The notes under the pieces: model-generated
The model's input: only the letters and a program-made list of their open reading frames with translations
What the model was told of the DNA's origin: nothing
Databases searched by the model: none
Shown here: positions 39,801 to 51,800 of the stretch, piece by piece
Numbering within the stretch: position 1 is the first letter of the stretch
Layout: each line of letters begins with the position of its first letter
Made by a program: the position numbers and the translations under genes
NCBI GenBank assembly: GCA_013400155.1
Contig: VXBM01001329.1
Location: 24,748 to 88,747 of the forward strand
DNA from: Helopsaltes ochotensis
Taxonomy: Eukaryota; Chordata; Aves; Passeriformes; Locustellidae
DNA: 64,000 nt
Direction: 5' to 3'

Positions 39801-42800
39801 AAAACTAGTAAAGTAAACAGTGGGTCACTTGATCATCCTTCTATTTTATTACTATTATGGAATAATCATGAAATTGAGTTACATACCATCACGTAGTTCA
39901 TATCAAAATGCAAAAAAAAATTGCATTTATGTATACAATTAAAAGACAGGATATGAATGTCCAAGGTGAGACACTAAAATAGTACATCTGACTTTTTTCA
40001 TTTCTACTTTTATACCTTACTAGTGATGTAGTAATGTAATTACTTTGCTAATGTGATTTTTTTTCTTCAACGTATCTCACACTAAGTAAATTGAAATTCA
40101 ATTCCTTTTCTAGCTATTAAAAGCTTTGTTTCCCACTGTGCTGGTCTTCTTACGGATGAAGTTGTCCAGAGACTTCTTCCTCCTCTCCCAAGTGCTGTTG
40201 ATTTACTGACACAGTAAGTGTGTGTATAAAACTGTTATTTGAAAAGCTAGAGTAATCTGTATTTGATTAGTGCACTTTCTGAAGAACTTTCTTTTCAAGG
40301 GACAAAAATCAGACTTTATGTGTTTGCAGATTCCAGTGTCATGAAAAATCTAAGGAAGACTTTCTTGCAAGGTTTTTTTAAAGTTAGTTTTTATATACTT
40401 CTTTTTTAATTAAACATACACATTTGCATTTATATACCATTATTTTTTATTAAATACGAAATGAAATTCAAGAATATGCTTGGAAAAACATCTTTTAGAC
40501 ATGGATATTTTTAATTTCATATCTAAGCTGAAAAGGATTTTATTAAACTTTTTGAATATAGAGCAATTTAATGCATTTGGGTTCTAAGCTCTAACTTAGA
40601 GAAATATATGCACCAAAGTTTCTTGTCATAGGTGCAATCAAAGGAAATAGAAAGCTTGTTTATTTCTCTAGTATTAAATGAAAATAATACTTGGAAATGG
40701 ACAATGGACATTCTGTCAGGACATGTGAAATAAATTAGTTTCCTTTTACATAAATTTTGCAAATCAAAAGGTATTTCCAATATGTATAGATTTTAAAAGC
40801 ATTCAGTAGTGTGCTACAGATAAAATGGGGTGTTACATAAAATTTGAAGTCCCTGCTTTCTCTGACATGCTTTTTATTTTAAGGCTTTCTTCAATATACA
40901 AATCATATGGAAATTCCTTAAAGACACCATCAATGGTTTACAGACAGAAACTTTATGAATTACTGGCAGTATTGCCCCCAAAGGCCTATGAAGGTACGTA
41001 TTTCCATACGAGGAGAAATCCATTAAAAATACTATGGGCTCATTTTTAAGTTTTTGTCCAACACGTATTCAGCTAGCAAAAATTAGTTCCACCTTTCCTA
41101 AAAACTAGTTTTTATTCCCTCTATTTAAGTTTGATGAATTGTAGCAAAGTCACTGTGGTTTTGAAAAGATAGTGTTCATGATCTTTTTTCCCTTCTAATA
41201 CCAATACACACCTCTGTTACAAATAGACGCTTTTGCTCTATTTTTGGTTGAAATTTGAAGTTAGACAGTGTTTCAATTTCAAACTAGTTGAAAAATTTCT
41301 GTTCTTTGATGCCTATTTTTCTATTAAATCCTAATTCCCAAAGGTCTAACTTCAGTTTTAACTCATTGAAAGAGTATAGACCATTGAAAGAACTCAAATT
41401 AATTGATTTAACTAAGCATATATTTCAGATACATTAATCTGATCCTGTGCAGATTATGGTTAAAAGGTTTGTATTTAAAGAATGATTTCAACAAAATTTG
41501 GGGATTGACTTACTTTTTATAGGAGAACATAACAAAAAGAATCTAGGCCTCTGAGCCATTGTCGCGTGTTGTCGCGTGTTGTTCCNNNNNNNNNNNGCCT
41601 GCCGAGGCAGGAAAGAATCAACCCATTGTGTCCCAGGAACAGCAAATAGGCCAGGATTTGGCTTTGAATGGGATCGATGCAATTAAAAACGCCGTCCATG
41701 GAATTGCACAGAGACGAAGGATGGCAATGAAACGCTCGGCACGGTCTGCTGGGAACTGACAGAACTCTGTGCATGAGGTGCCGAAGGATGCCTGACTTAA
41801 CACCAGGAATGTGCTAAATTTCCTTGGAAATGTCCCCTTAGATGTCCAAAAATACCCATGAGGCTAGAAAATCAGCATTTGCAAGGAACATTCCCTGAGT
41901 AAAACCAGAGAGAGGACAAACATCAAAGAAAGGGAACAAGTAACACCGAAATGCCAGCTTGCCTGGAAAGCAAGCGCAGCAATCTCGAACACGGAAAGCT
42001 TGTGGAACAGGCAGCAATTTGGTGGGTGTTCATAGGAGGAACACACGGGACAGCACAGGGAAACACGTGATGAAGGAACCGCATGCTATGACATGCAACC
42101 ACAGAATGCCGGGTGTCGCCACATGTCGTCGCGTGTCGTCGCGTGTCGTCGCGTGTCGTCCGGTGTCATCGCGCGTTGTCGCGTGTCGTCGCGTGTCGTC
42201 GCGTGTCGTCCCGTCTCCGCGGGTCGTCCCGTGTCATCGCGTGTTGTTCCGTCGTCGCGTGTCGACGCGTGTCGTCGCGTGTCGTCGCGTGTCGTTCCGT
42301 CGTCGCGTGTCGTCGCGTGTCGTCGCGTGTTGTCGCGTGTTGTCGCGTGTTGTCGCGTGTTGTCGCGTGTTGTCGCGTGTTGTCGCGTGTTGTCGCGTGT
42401 TGTCGCGTGTTGTTCTGTTGTCACGTGTTGTCGCGTGTTGTCGTGTGTTGTTCCGTTGTCGCGTGTTGTCGCGTGGTGGTTGCACTGTATGCGCTGTAGT
42501 TGGCTGAGTCTAAGTTTCAGCTAAAATCCTTACTATCTTTGTTGTCTTAAAATTGTTTGCTGTACAGTAGTTTATGGACTGCAGTAAGGAACCATAGTGT
42601 TTTTGTCATCTGTAAAGACAAGTACAGGGTGTTTTTCAGGACAGAGAAAACATGGAGCAATCGTGCTCTAAATTAGCTGTGTCCTCTGTATCTTGAAGGG
42701 AATCCTTATTCAAATGATCTGCTCCATCTAGTGGTATGTGCTAAGAGAATTGGGATGAATCCCAGACCTGTCTCTTAAACTGTTGTCACATTAGAAGTCT

Positions 42801-45800
42801 ATATAATGAAGCGTAGCGTATAATACTCATTTATGACTGAAAATTACACCTCCACCCCTGAGAGCAAGTTATTCCTTTTGTTCTTGTATTACAGGAGCGA
42901 CGTTACAGAATACAAATGTTTGGGTGTGGCTGGGTTTGGCAGTTTCTTGGTGTGTTTGGGATTTTTGCATCTATTCTAACTTCATTGAAAATACACGTTT
43001 TACCATGTGACCTGCAAAATGTACCTCTTGTGAGAGAGCAGCCCAGCTGAGGGTGCTGCACTCTAGTCCAATAAATAAAGAAAAAGCTTGAAGAGTTTGT
43101 CATAAATAAATGAGCACCCTGCTGAAGTCTTGAAAACAGGCTTAGAATCAAACCAGGTGTAGTCTCAGAGGTGTCCACTCATAATACAGCAGTATGAGAG
43201 TGTGAAAGGAATGGCAAGGCATACATTGCAGAACTTATTTTAGTATATCTTAAAATATAGATATGTATCATTTAAAAATGCAATGAAAAGTATCTAAGGT
43301 AAAACTTAAAACAAATACCATTCTTTCTGTATTATTTCCAGTATGATAGCTTCACACAGAAGCTGTGTCTTTACAAATACCGGGAATTTTAGAAGTAATT
43401 TTTTTGGGGAAACAATATCACTATGGAACTCAGGATGGTTTTTCCGGTGTCTAAACTTAGTCATTATAAATAGGAACAATATTAGGATTACTCTTGTGTT
43501 ACACAGCAGGGCTCATTTTACATGGCTCAGAGTGACACACTGAGAAGCTTTCACCAGTTCGTGGTTTAATTTCTTGTGTATTTGTTTTCTTCAGTACAGG
43601 TAGTTAGCCAGATGATGGAAATCTGTAAATTGTTTCTTTTTGAGAAAATTGATGATGGAAACGTTTACCAGGAGTTGTAGCTCATGCTTTTAGTATTTGT
43701 AAATAATCTGCAAAACTTGTTTTCTTTAGTACAAGAGTACTAAAGAAATCAGGAAAAAGAGAAATGAAACAAAATAGCCAGGAAAATAAACAGTTGAAAA
43801 CAGATTATTCATATATCCAAGCTTCTTTGTCAATGCATGCCTTTAGATTTCTGAGGACTAAGATACTATGATTATTGTTTAGGCTTTTCTTGGTCCTTTC
43901 CTGTTGACTTTCTGCCTCTTTGATGTTTCTTTTACTGCTTTGTCATCACTAAAAATTGTATCAAACAGCAGACTTTTACAGTTTTACCATGAGTGTGCAT
44001 GAATCATAATTGATTCTTTGCATTATTTCAGCGGTGACAGATATGAGAATAACATATTAGGTAAATTTGAACATCAGTGAAATACATTTAGCATGTTTTA
44101 GTTGCTGTCTTCCGTTGTGTATGAATGGATAAGACGTGTAATTTATCTGATCCCAAGTATGAATTTGTTAAGCTGAGGAAAGCTGGTGCTGACAAATCAG
44201 ATTTTTCATCATTTTCACGTGTCATTAGTTTAGGATTATAATGTGCTCATGTTTTCAAGGCTAAACATTTGTTTCTTGTGAGTTAATATAAGAAGTTTTA
44301 TATTGTCCAAATTGAAAATTTCACAAAAATAATTTCAGTAGCTTGAATTCCATTAGATTTCTTGATGTTTTCTGTTGTCTGAAATTAATGTTTTGTCAGA
44401 CAACTCATTAGGGTTCTTTTCTTCAGCTTTTTATGCTTGTTATGTTCCACTGTTTAAACCATAAAATTGAACACAGGCATTCACTTCCTTAATAGGATGA
44501 GATGAATAGCTAGAATGCTGGAACAGCATTCTGGCTTAAAATTTTGAACTGCTTTACATTGGGGTAATATTGTTTGAAGTGCTGAGGATTGCCAACTGTG
44601 TGGGACTAAAATAAACCTTTATTTGGTAAAAAAATGCTGGGTATCTCCATGAAATTTTATTTCAAAAGCTGGTATTTTTGTGGGAAGGGGGTTTTTAAAT
44701 GAAATTTTTGTCATGATGAGTAAGAATGAAAGAACAGTTTCTAGTTGTTAATTATCATAGCTTTTTAAAAGCTCAGTTTCTATTCCTTTCACACACTGTC
44801 TGTACACCTTGCAATATATTGGATAGTGCAAATATTTTGCATTTAGATTTGAGTGAAGTATTTTGGAAAAAATTACATACTTGCTTAATTAGGCAGGGAG
44901 GCACGCAGAGCAACAATTGCCTGCAGGGGAGACAGGCTGATATGGCCAGGAGTTTGACAGGTAGGGAAGAGCAAGTCAGCTTCTCAGAAGAGATTGTTCC
45001 CAGGAAGGGTTAAGGAGCTGGTTGCAGCTGCCAGCTCGAACTATGCTAATAACTCTGCTTGTGCTTATGAGGTGCTGAAAACTTGGTTGTCTCACTTTTT
45101 GAAACTTCCATGTGTTGAAAAAGTATAAGCAACTTTAGTGCAAACATGTAATTGTGTGATCAGCTAACAACAAAACTGAATGCAAGGAATTGGATATGTG
45201 GTGTTAAGCGCCCGTCTCTCCCCCGTCCACACTTCTTAGTGCTGATAATTTCCAATTCATGAGGACTTGACTTTTCAATCTTAATGCTCTGGAGGTAAAT
45301 TCTTATGTAATATTTGTATAAAGACTGAGTACTTTTTTTAAGATCAGTTCTGCAGTGTTTTTCAACACAATTACAAACCAGTCCTTTCTCATCACATGTG
45401 ATTCAGCACTGGAAATGTTCTCTCACTACAAAGACTATTTTAATAACCTAAATAGTCTGACTCAAAATGCCCAGTGTTATTGTTTTTGTGTTATGTACAA
45501 CCTTGTCAGAAATATTATGTGCAAAAATATGTGGAAGTTTTAACTACCAGTGAAATTTATCATAATGTAACCTACAATGAATTCCTCCTGCTTTGGTTTT
45601 TGCATGCAAACTCCTAAAATAGGGGACTTCATTCGTCAGCTTTTGCTTATTTATCAAACCTATGGATGTTTTAAATTACTTCTGCTTGCCAAGTTCAAGT
45701 ATGCCTATGTGATTACATAATATGTTCCACAGCATTAATTTTCAGGAAGTAAAAGAAAATATGGCTGTGTTCATAACTACTATTTCCCCTCTACTTTATG

Positions 45801-48800
45801 AGTAAATATAACTAATTTACTGGCTTATCAGTTTTATGGCATTATGCCTTCTGTAAAGAAAAAAGTCTCTCTTTTTCAGCTTCTAGATTGCTGTGGGTGC
45901 TTAACTTGCTTATGTCAGGTACTGCTCTCTAACAGAGAGTCTTCTCTAACTATTTGAAGACTAAAGAGAAATGTTACGTGGGTGTTACTATTTCAGTATA
46001 AATATATTTCTCCCAGAGTTGCTTGTGGCAAGTAACTAACCAATAATTTTGAATATTTCTTTAATTTAAAGGAAACTTCAGTGCTGTTCTAAAAGAGTTA
46101 GTGACTGACTTGACTGTCGCTGATAGCCAGATTGATGCCTCTGCATTCTTGCTTCCATCCCTTTGTCATGGGAATGATCTCCTTTTACTCGGTCCCTTAC
46201 TGCAGGAGACTGACCACCGATTTATTGAAGAGCAGGTACTTTTTGTTCTATTCTAAAGGTATTCTTGTATTTTCATACAGTTGTAGTTACTTAGATCAGT
46301 GCTCATTTAGAGTTGGTTAAAAATATGGCTATCACTTTTTCCTTCTTACAGCTCCTTCTAGGTAACAGCATAGCTGGTGGCAGCCTGGAGTATGACCCTT
46401 ACTCAATTTATGAAAAATTTGCAAAAGGGGATTCAGTACCTAAACCACTACCTCCTGCATTATCTGTTATCCATGCAGCAACTCGACTTTTTGGAGTTAT
46501 GTTTTCCCACATAACGGAATCTCACAGGTAAAGTAGTAACTGTAACTGCTGGGGACTTTAGGAGATGTTGTAAGATGGTCACAGTGTTTGACATTGGATG
46601 CAGAAGAAATCAGTTCTGAAAAAATAATGAATTGCGTAAGTGGAGTCTGCAAACCATCTGAATAGCATAATTCAGACCAACAAATTATTGGACTTTTCTC
46701 TTTAAAGTTATTGACAACAAAAAGGCACATCCAGCAAGAGGTTACTGTCAGAGCGAATCTGTGGGCCCAGAAAAATAATGTTTTGTTTTGATAGCCACAT
46801 CCCACATCAAAATGGAAGCTATTTTGAGAGATACTACACAATTTTGGTGGTGCTTAATGCACAATACATTCTTTGTAAAATGTGGATGGGGAGAAACAAG
46901 AGTGTGTGTCTCAACACAGTTCTGCCAAGGTTACAAGAATGCTTGAAAGAAATCAAGAACTTTTCTTGGGTTTTTGTCTATGTATTTTCTCACTGCATAG
47001 ATGGCATTTTGTTTTGTCTGACATTTATAAGCACACTGGTTGCTAAGGCATAAAATTCCTGAAGATCTTCCATGCAGTTGCTTCTCCTGTGTACTTCTGT
47101 GTGGTAATATTTTTGAATGCAGCTTTATTGTATGATGAATTATTTTAAAATTAAATAGCTTTATATTTTCAAAGCCTGCTATAGTTAGACCTTGCTTGCT
47201 AGATCGTGATCATTGTAGCTTATGATGGTTTTATAGTTTCCTGTGTGGGATGAATGTTTAGTCTTGATGAGTCCTGAGTCTTGATGTCATATTCTAATAT
47301 GGAATACACAATTTTTTTTGTAGTAGACAGGGATGCCAGTTGAAGTGAAATGCTCAAGAGTTAATTTATTCCAGCTCTGGTCTTATTTTGTTATGGGTTT
47401 TAAAGTGAAATTTAAAAGCTTGATTTATTTCCCTAATTTTCATCTGTGTGGTTTCTTTTCTGATTTTGTTTAAGGCTCCAGGTGTTAGAACAGTTGTTGA
47501 ATTCCATAAAGCAAACAAAAGGATCTCGACAACAGCTAGTGCAACTACATGTTGTGTCAGCCTTTTCTACTTCCTTAAAGGTAAATTTGCTCACGCTCTC
47601 TCTCTATCTTCCTCTCCTTTGTTTCCTCTCCTTTGTTTCTCTCTCTCTCTCTCTGTTTCTAAACCATAGCATCTCTTGGTTCAAATAGATCAATTGCTAT
47701 GGTTTAAACCCAGCTACACAGCCACTCACTCACTCCCTCCACAGTGGGATGGGAGAAAGAATTGCAAGGATAAGGAAGAGCTGCTCTCCAAGCGTTCTCA
47801 CACTGTTCAAGGAGTTGCACACAGACCACCTGAGACTTTAACTGCTGGGGCGGGAGCCCCTTTGCAGCAGGCAGCCCCAATGACCAGACAGGTGTCCCTT
47901 TTGTCTCTTCATTGTCACATACACTCACTCTCTGGTGTGCTTCCTGCTTCTTCCAGCTTGACTCTGGATTTCCCATAGCAGAGTGTCAGGCATCAGATTT
48001 ATAAAACCAACTTATTTAATAGAGTTATTCAGCAGCAGCTCAGCACAAGCTGGGTGCCTCTGGAGAAGTACTCAACAAAAATCCCTAGGCAATTATACCC
48101 TTATGATTTGTGCACCTACCCTTCATATGCTCTTTATGTGCCTTGCACATGTCTCTGGGTCCAGTGATGATTTTTGGTAAGCAGTCTTCTCATATGTTAT
48201 TGGGTTCTTTCCCTCTGTCTGTGCAGGTAGGTGGCTCTTGAGGAATTGCAGCTTCTGCTGTCCTGATCTTCTGGTTTTCATTTCTGATGCATCTGCTCTC
48301 TGGCAGAGCACAGAAAACTAAGAAAGCCCTAGACTTAGGATAACCATTACTTAGCAACAATTACAACTTCAATGTGCTATCAATGTTCTTGTACTAAAGA
48401 CAAAACACATTGTACCAGCTACTAGGAATATTAGTAACTTCATTGCAGAAGAAAATATCTCTAGATAGAAGTTCAGAGCTATGGGCCCAAGGCTTCATCT
48501 AAACCAGCTACTCATGCTGCGCCAGTAAAGCTGGGCAACCAACGTCTTAAACCACTGCATATTTTACCCCTATGTAACTCATTCCACTTAAAACTTATTT
48601 ATGCTAAACAATTATCTCTTGGCTAGCCATGTGGTATAGAATCTCCCTCTGGTCCATTTGGGTCAGCTATCCCAGCTGTGTTTCCTCCCAATTCCTTGTG
48701 CACCCCCCACTCCACTCACTGATGGGGTGGCAGAAGAAGCAGAAAAGGCCTTACACAGTGCTCTGTGTAAGCACTGCTCAGTAATAACAAAACATCTAAG

Positions 48801-51800
48801 TATTGTCAACCCTGTGTTCAGCACAAATCCAAAACATGGCACCATGCTGGCTACTGTGAAGAAAATTAACTCTACCCCAGTCCAAACCAGCACAGCACCC
48901 AGAAATTTTTGTTTGGAGTAATAATCAAGGTGATCAGTCCTATTTTCTATGGTAATATATTGTTTTGTGATGTCTTAGCTTTCTTGAGTGCAGATGAATA
49001 ACTGTTTAATTTTTCCCCTTTTTTAATATTAGTTTTGGGGAAACATGTTCTAGTACACTCCAGTGTACTAGCATCCATACTAGTGTCATTCAAATAAGAG
49101 AGATATGGAAAAATTCTGTTGGTATAACTTCTGTCTATGTCACTGCTTTTGTATTTCTTACTGTATAAATAAAAAAGTAACAATTGGTAAAATAAAGTTA
49201 TCTCATAATTATCTGCTTTTTGTTCATTGTCCCTGATGATTTAGTTCTATTTTCCTCTGTTCATATGCAGTTTTCTTTCTTCTCTTAGGCAAATGTTTTG
49301 GACTGAGATTTTTTTTTGTGTTATTCTGTTCTCACTGTTTTTCTTCTTGATATTATTTCCTGAATTTTGTGCTAATATGGTGGTTTATCTGGTTCTACTG
49401 CAATCTATCCAGTATTTCCTAAAATCATAAGGCTGATGCTATAATGTTGTGCTGTGATGTACAGTTATGTAGTGTTGGACATCTAACTCTCATAACAGCA
49501 AATTGAAAGAGGAATTCCTCAGACAAAGGGGAAGAAAATCAAAATCCTTCTGCAGGTCTTGTATTTTTGCATGACTGACAGAGAAGCACACTCTGATTAC
49601 TGTCTGTTTAATATATTTAATGTCTGTTTTTAGCACTTGGCCAACTGCAAGGGAAGTTTAGGTTCAGAAGAAGTTAGAAGATCTGCCCTGATGTTGATAA
49701 TGGGTGCCTTGGAAAGCAGTAATCCACTCCTAAGATGTGTGGCTGCAGAATGTTTGGCCAGGTTGGCACAGGTGGTTTCCGACAGTGCCTTCACCACTGG
49801 ATTAGCGCAAGTCAGTTTTGACAAGTAAGTTCACAATCAGCACGAGAAGATACTGCATGAGTTTATAAAAATGTTTGAAAAATCTACCTGACACCTATTA
49901 TGATAATTTTTAAGAGCAGGTTTCCTTCATTAATTTGATGTCACTTCAGAAATTGACAGGCAAAAGCACTGCCTGAGTTCTGTATGTATTTCTTAGAGTA
50001 AGACTAAGTAAGTATGTAGACTTTCAAATGAATCAAAATGGCTGCTGTTCTAGCAAAATCATTTAAGTGTATCAAAAATTCTTTTGCTGCTTTCTTCAGA
50101 TAAAGACAATGTATGAACTGAGAATTTTGGGAATGTAATAGTGTCTAATAATTTTTTTTGCTGGTTATGTACCAGAAATTTCATTTATAAATATGCTTAT
50201 TACATAGTAAGAGTCTTGATGATTAAACTAACAGCTTTCTTTCAATTAATAGGCTAAAATCTGCTAGGGATGTGGTATCAAGAACAGGTCATTCTTTGGC
50301 TCTGGGATGTCTGTATAGGTACCTAGGAGGAATAGGTTCTACTCAGCACCTGAATGCATGTGTTGGAATCCTTTATACTTTGTCTCAGGACAGTACTTCT
50401 CCTGATGTGCAGGTACTTGTCACTTATATAAAAATGTTATGTTACAAATTAACTGAATTGTATTCTGGAGTTTAAGGTTCTTTTTCTTGTAAGAGTAACA
50501 CTTCACAACCTTATAGGCATACCTCACGGGTAATGGCCGGAGCAGCAAAGGCAATTTACAAGATAGCTGCTGCTCAAAATCCACCTTCAACAACTGTAAT
50601 AGCAAGAACTATGATGAGATGTGGGAGGTTCTTATTCAGTGATCTATGAGACTGATAAGGATCACTGCAAAAACAGTATCTGATGTTTTAGGAATTGATT
50701 CATTTCACATTCACCTGTATCTTGACTTTGACTAGATAATGCCTAGGGTTTTTTGTTTATGAGGGGATTTTTTTTGTTTGTGTCAGTTTTTATTTCTTTT
50801 ACAGTGTTTACCTCACAGCATATTTTGCTGAAGGGGCATATAGTAAATAAAAGGGATTTGTAGTCTGAATGCTGTAGAACCTGGTGGATATACATCCTTG
50901 AGTAAACCAAGAAATTTTGACGACTAATTAATGTTATTTCTCTGTGGCTAAAACTATTACCTATCAGAATAGCTTTAAGAGACATTCCGTGTATTTAATG
51001 TATTTGTCTAAATATCAGTTAAAGAAGTTTTAAAGCTTCTTCCACAGTATCTTCACACAAAGAGGAACTGCTTGTTGACATGAAATAGATGTGGCTGTTG
51101 GTGCAAAGTAACTGTGACTACAAAAATAGGTTATTTCAGAATCTGTAGTATTTTTTTCACAATTCTGTTTTTGCCCAAGGAACTGTAAGATTTTTTAAAT
51201 AATAGAATAAAATAAAGGAATAATAATCACTAATTCACTATTACATTCAATTTTTGTTTATTAACTGTGACAGATTTTAAATGCTTGTTTCATTGCACAA
51301 CTTACGGTTCCTTGTAAAATATTCAAAATGGCTTACTCAACATCAGATTGATAAAGTTTCTTTGTATAACCTCTCTATTTGCTCCTTTGGAACCTAAAAG
51401 TGAAACTTCTATTACACTTCTTCACTGAATTTCACTTTTAACTATCAAATTTTTTAAAGGTCTTATGTATATAATGTATCTCATATAGAGATGACATTGC
51501 TGCTTCTCTTATTTTACAGGCATGGGCACTACACTCTCTGTCACTAATAGTAGATCTGGCTGGACCCTTGTATCATGTGCACGTGGAACCTACCTTATCT
51601 CTTGTTCTCATGTTGTTGTTGAGTGTGCCTCCGGCTTACGCTGAGGTTCATCAAAGCCTTGGTCGCTGTTTAAATACACTTATTACCGCTCTGGGCCCCG
51701 AGCTGCAAGGTATAGAACATACAGCGTGTCAGCTTTGTTTCCTGTGGCAACCAAATTGCTAAACATTGAATGTGTGTGATTGTAATTGCAACAAGTAAGC

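Larger units (their letters stand above)
40994..46071 (+). other. HEATR5A: HEATR5A intron 14
   Basis: At 5.1 kb this is one of the largest introns. It contains the composite minisatellite block at 41561-42476 and a 21-bp hairpin at 44512-44532. The remaining sequence is AT-rich with no gene, RNA or mobile element that I can name. Confidence 0.85.

Noticed and set aside
42113..42476. CRISPR-like array
   Set aside because: The repeats are directly head to tail with no spacers, in a vertebrate intron.
41959..42524. Long overlapping ORFs on both strands (Arg/Val/Ser- and Thr/Arg/Asn-rich proteins)
   Set aside because: A 10-bp repeat without stop words is open in every frame. The peptides are pure translations of the minisatellite.
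47678..47690. GGTTCAAAT resembling a tRNA B box
   Set aside because: No A box, acceptor stem or cloverleaf fits around it, and it borders an LTR.
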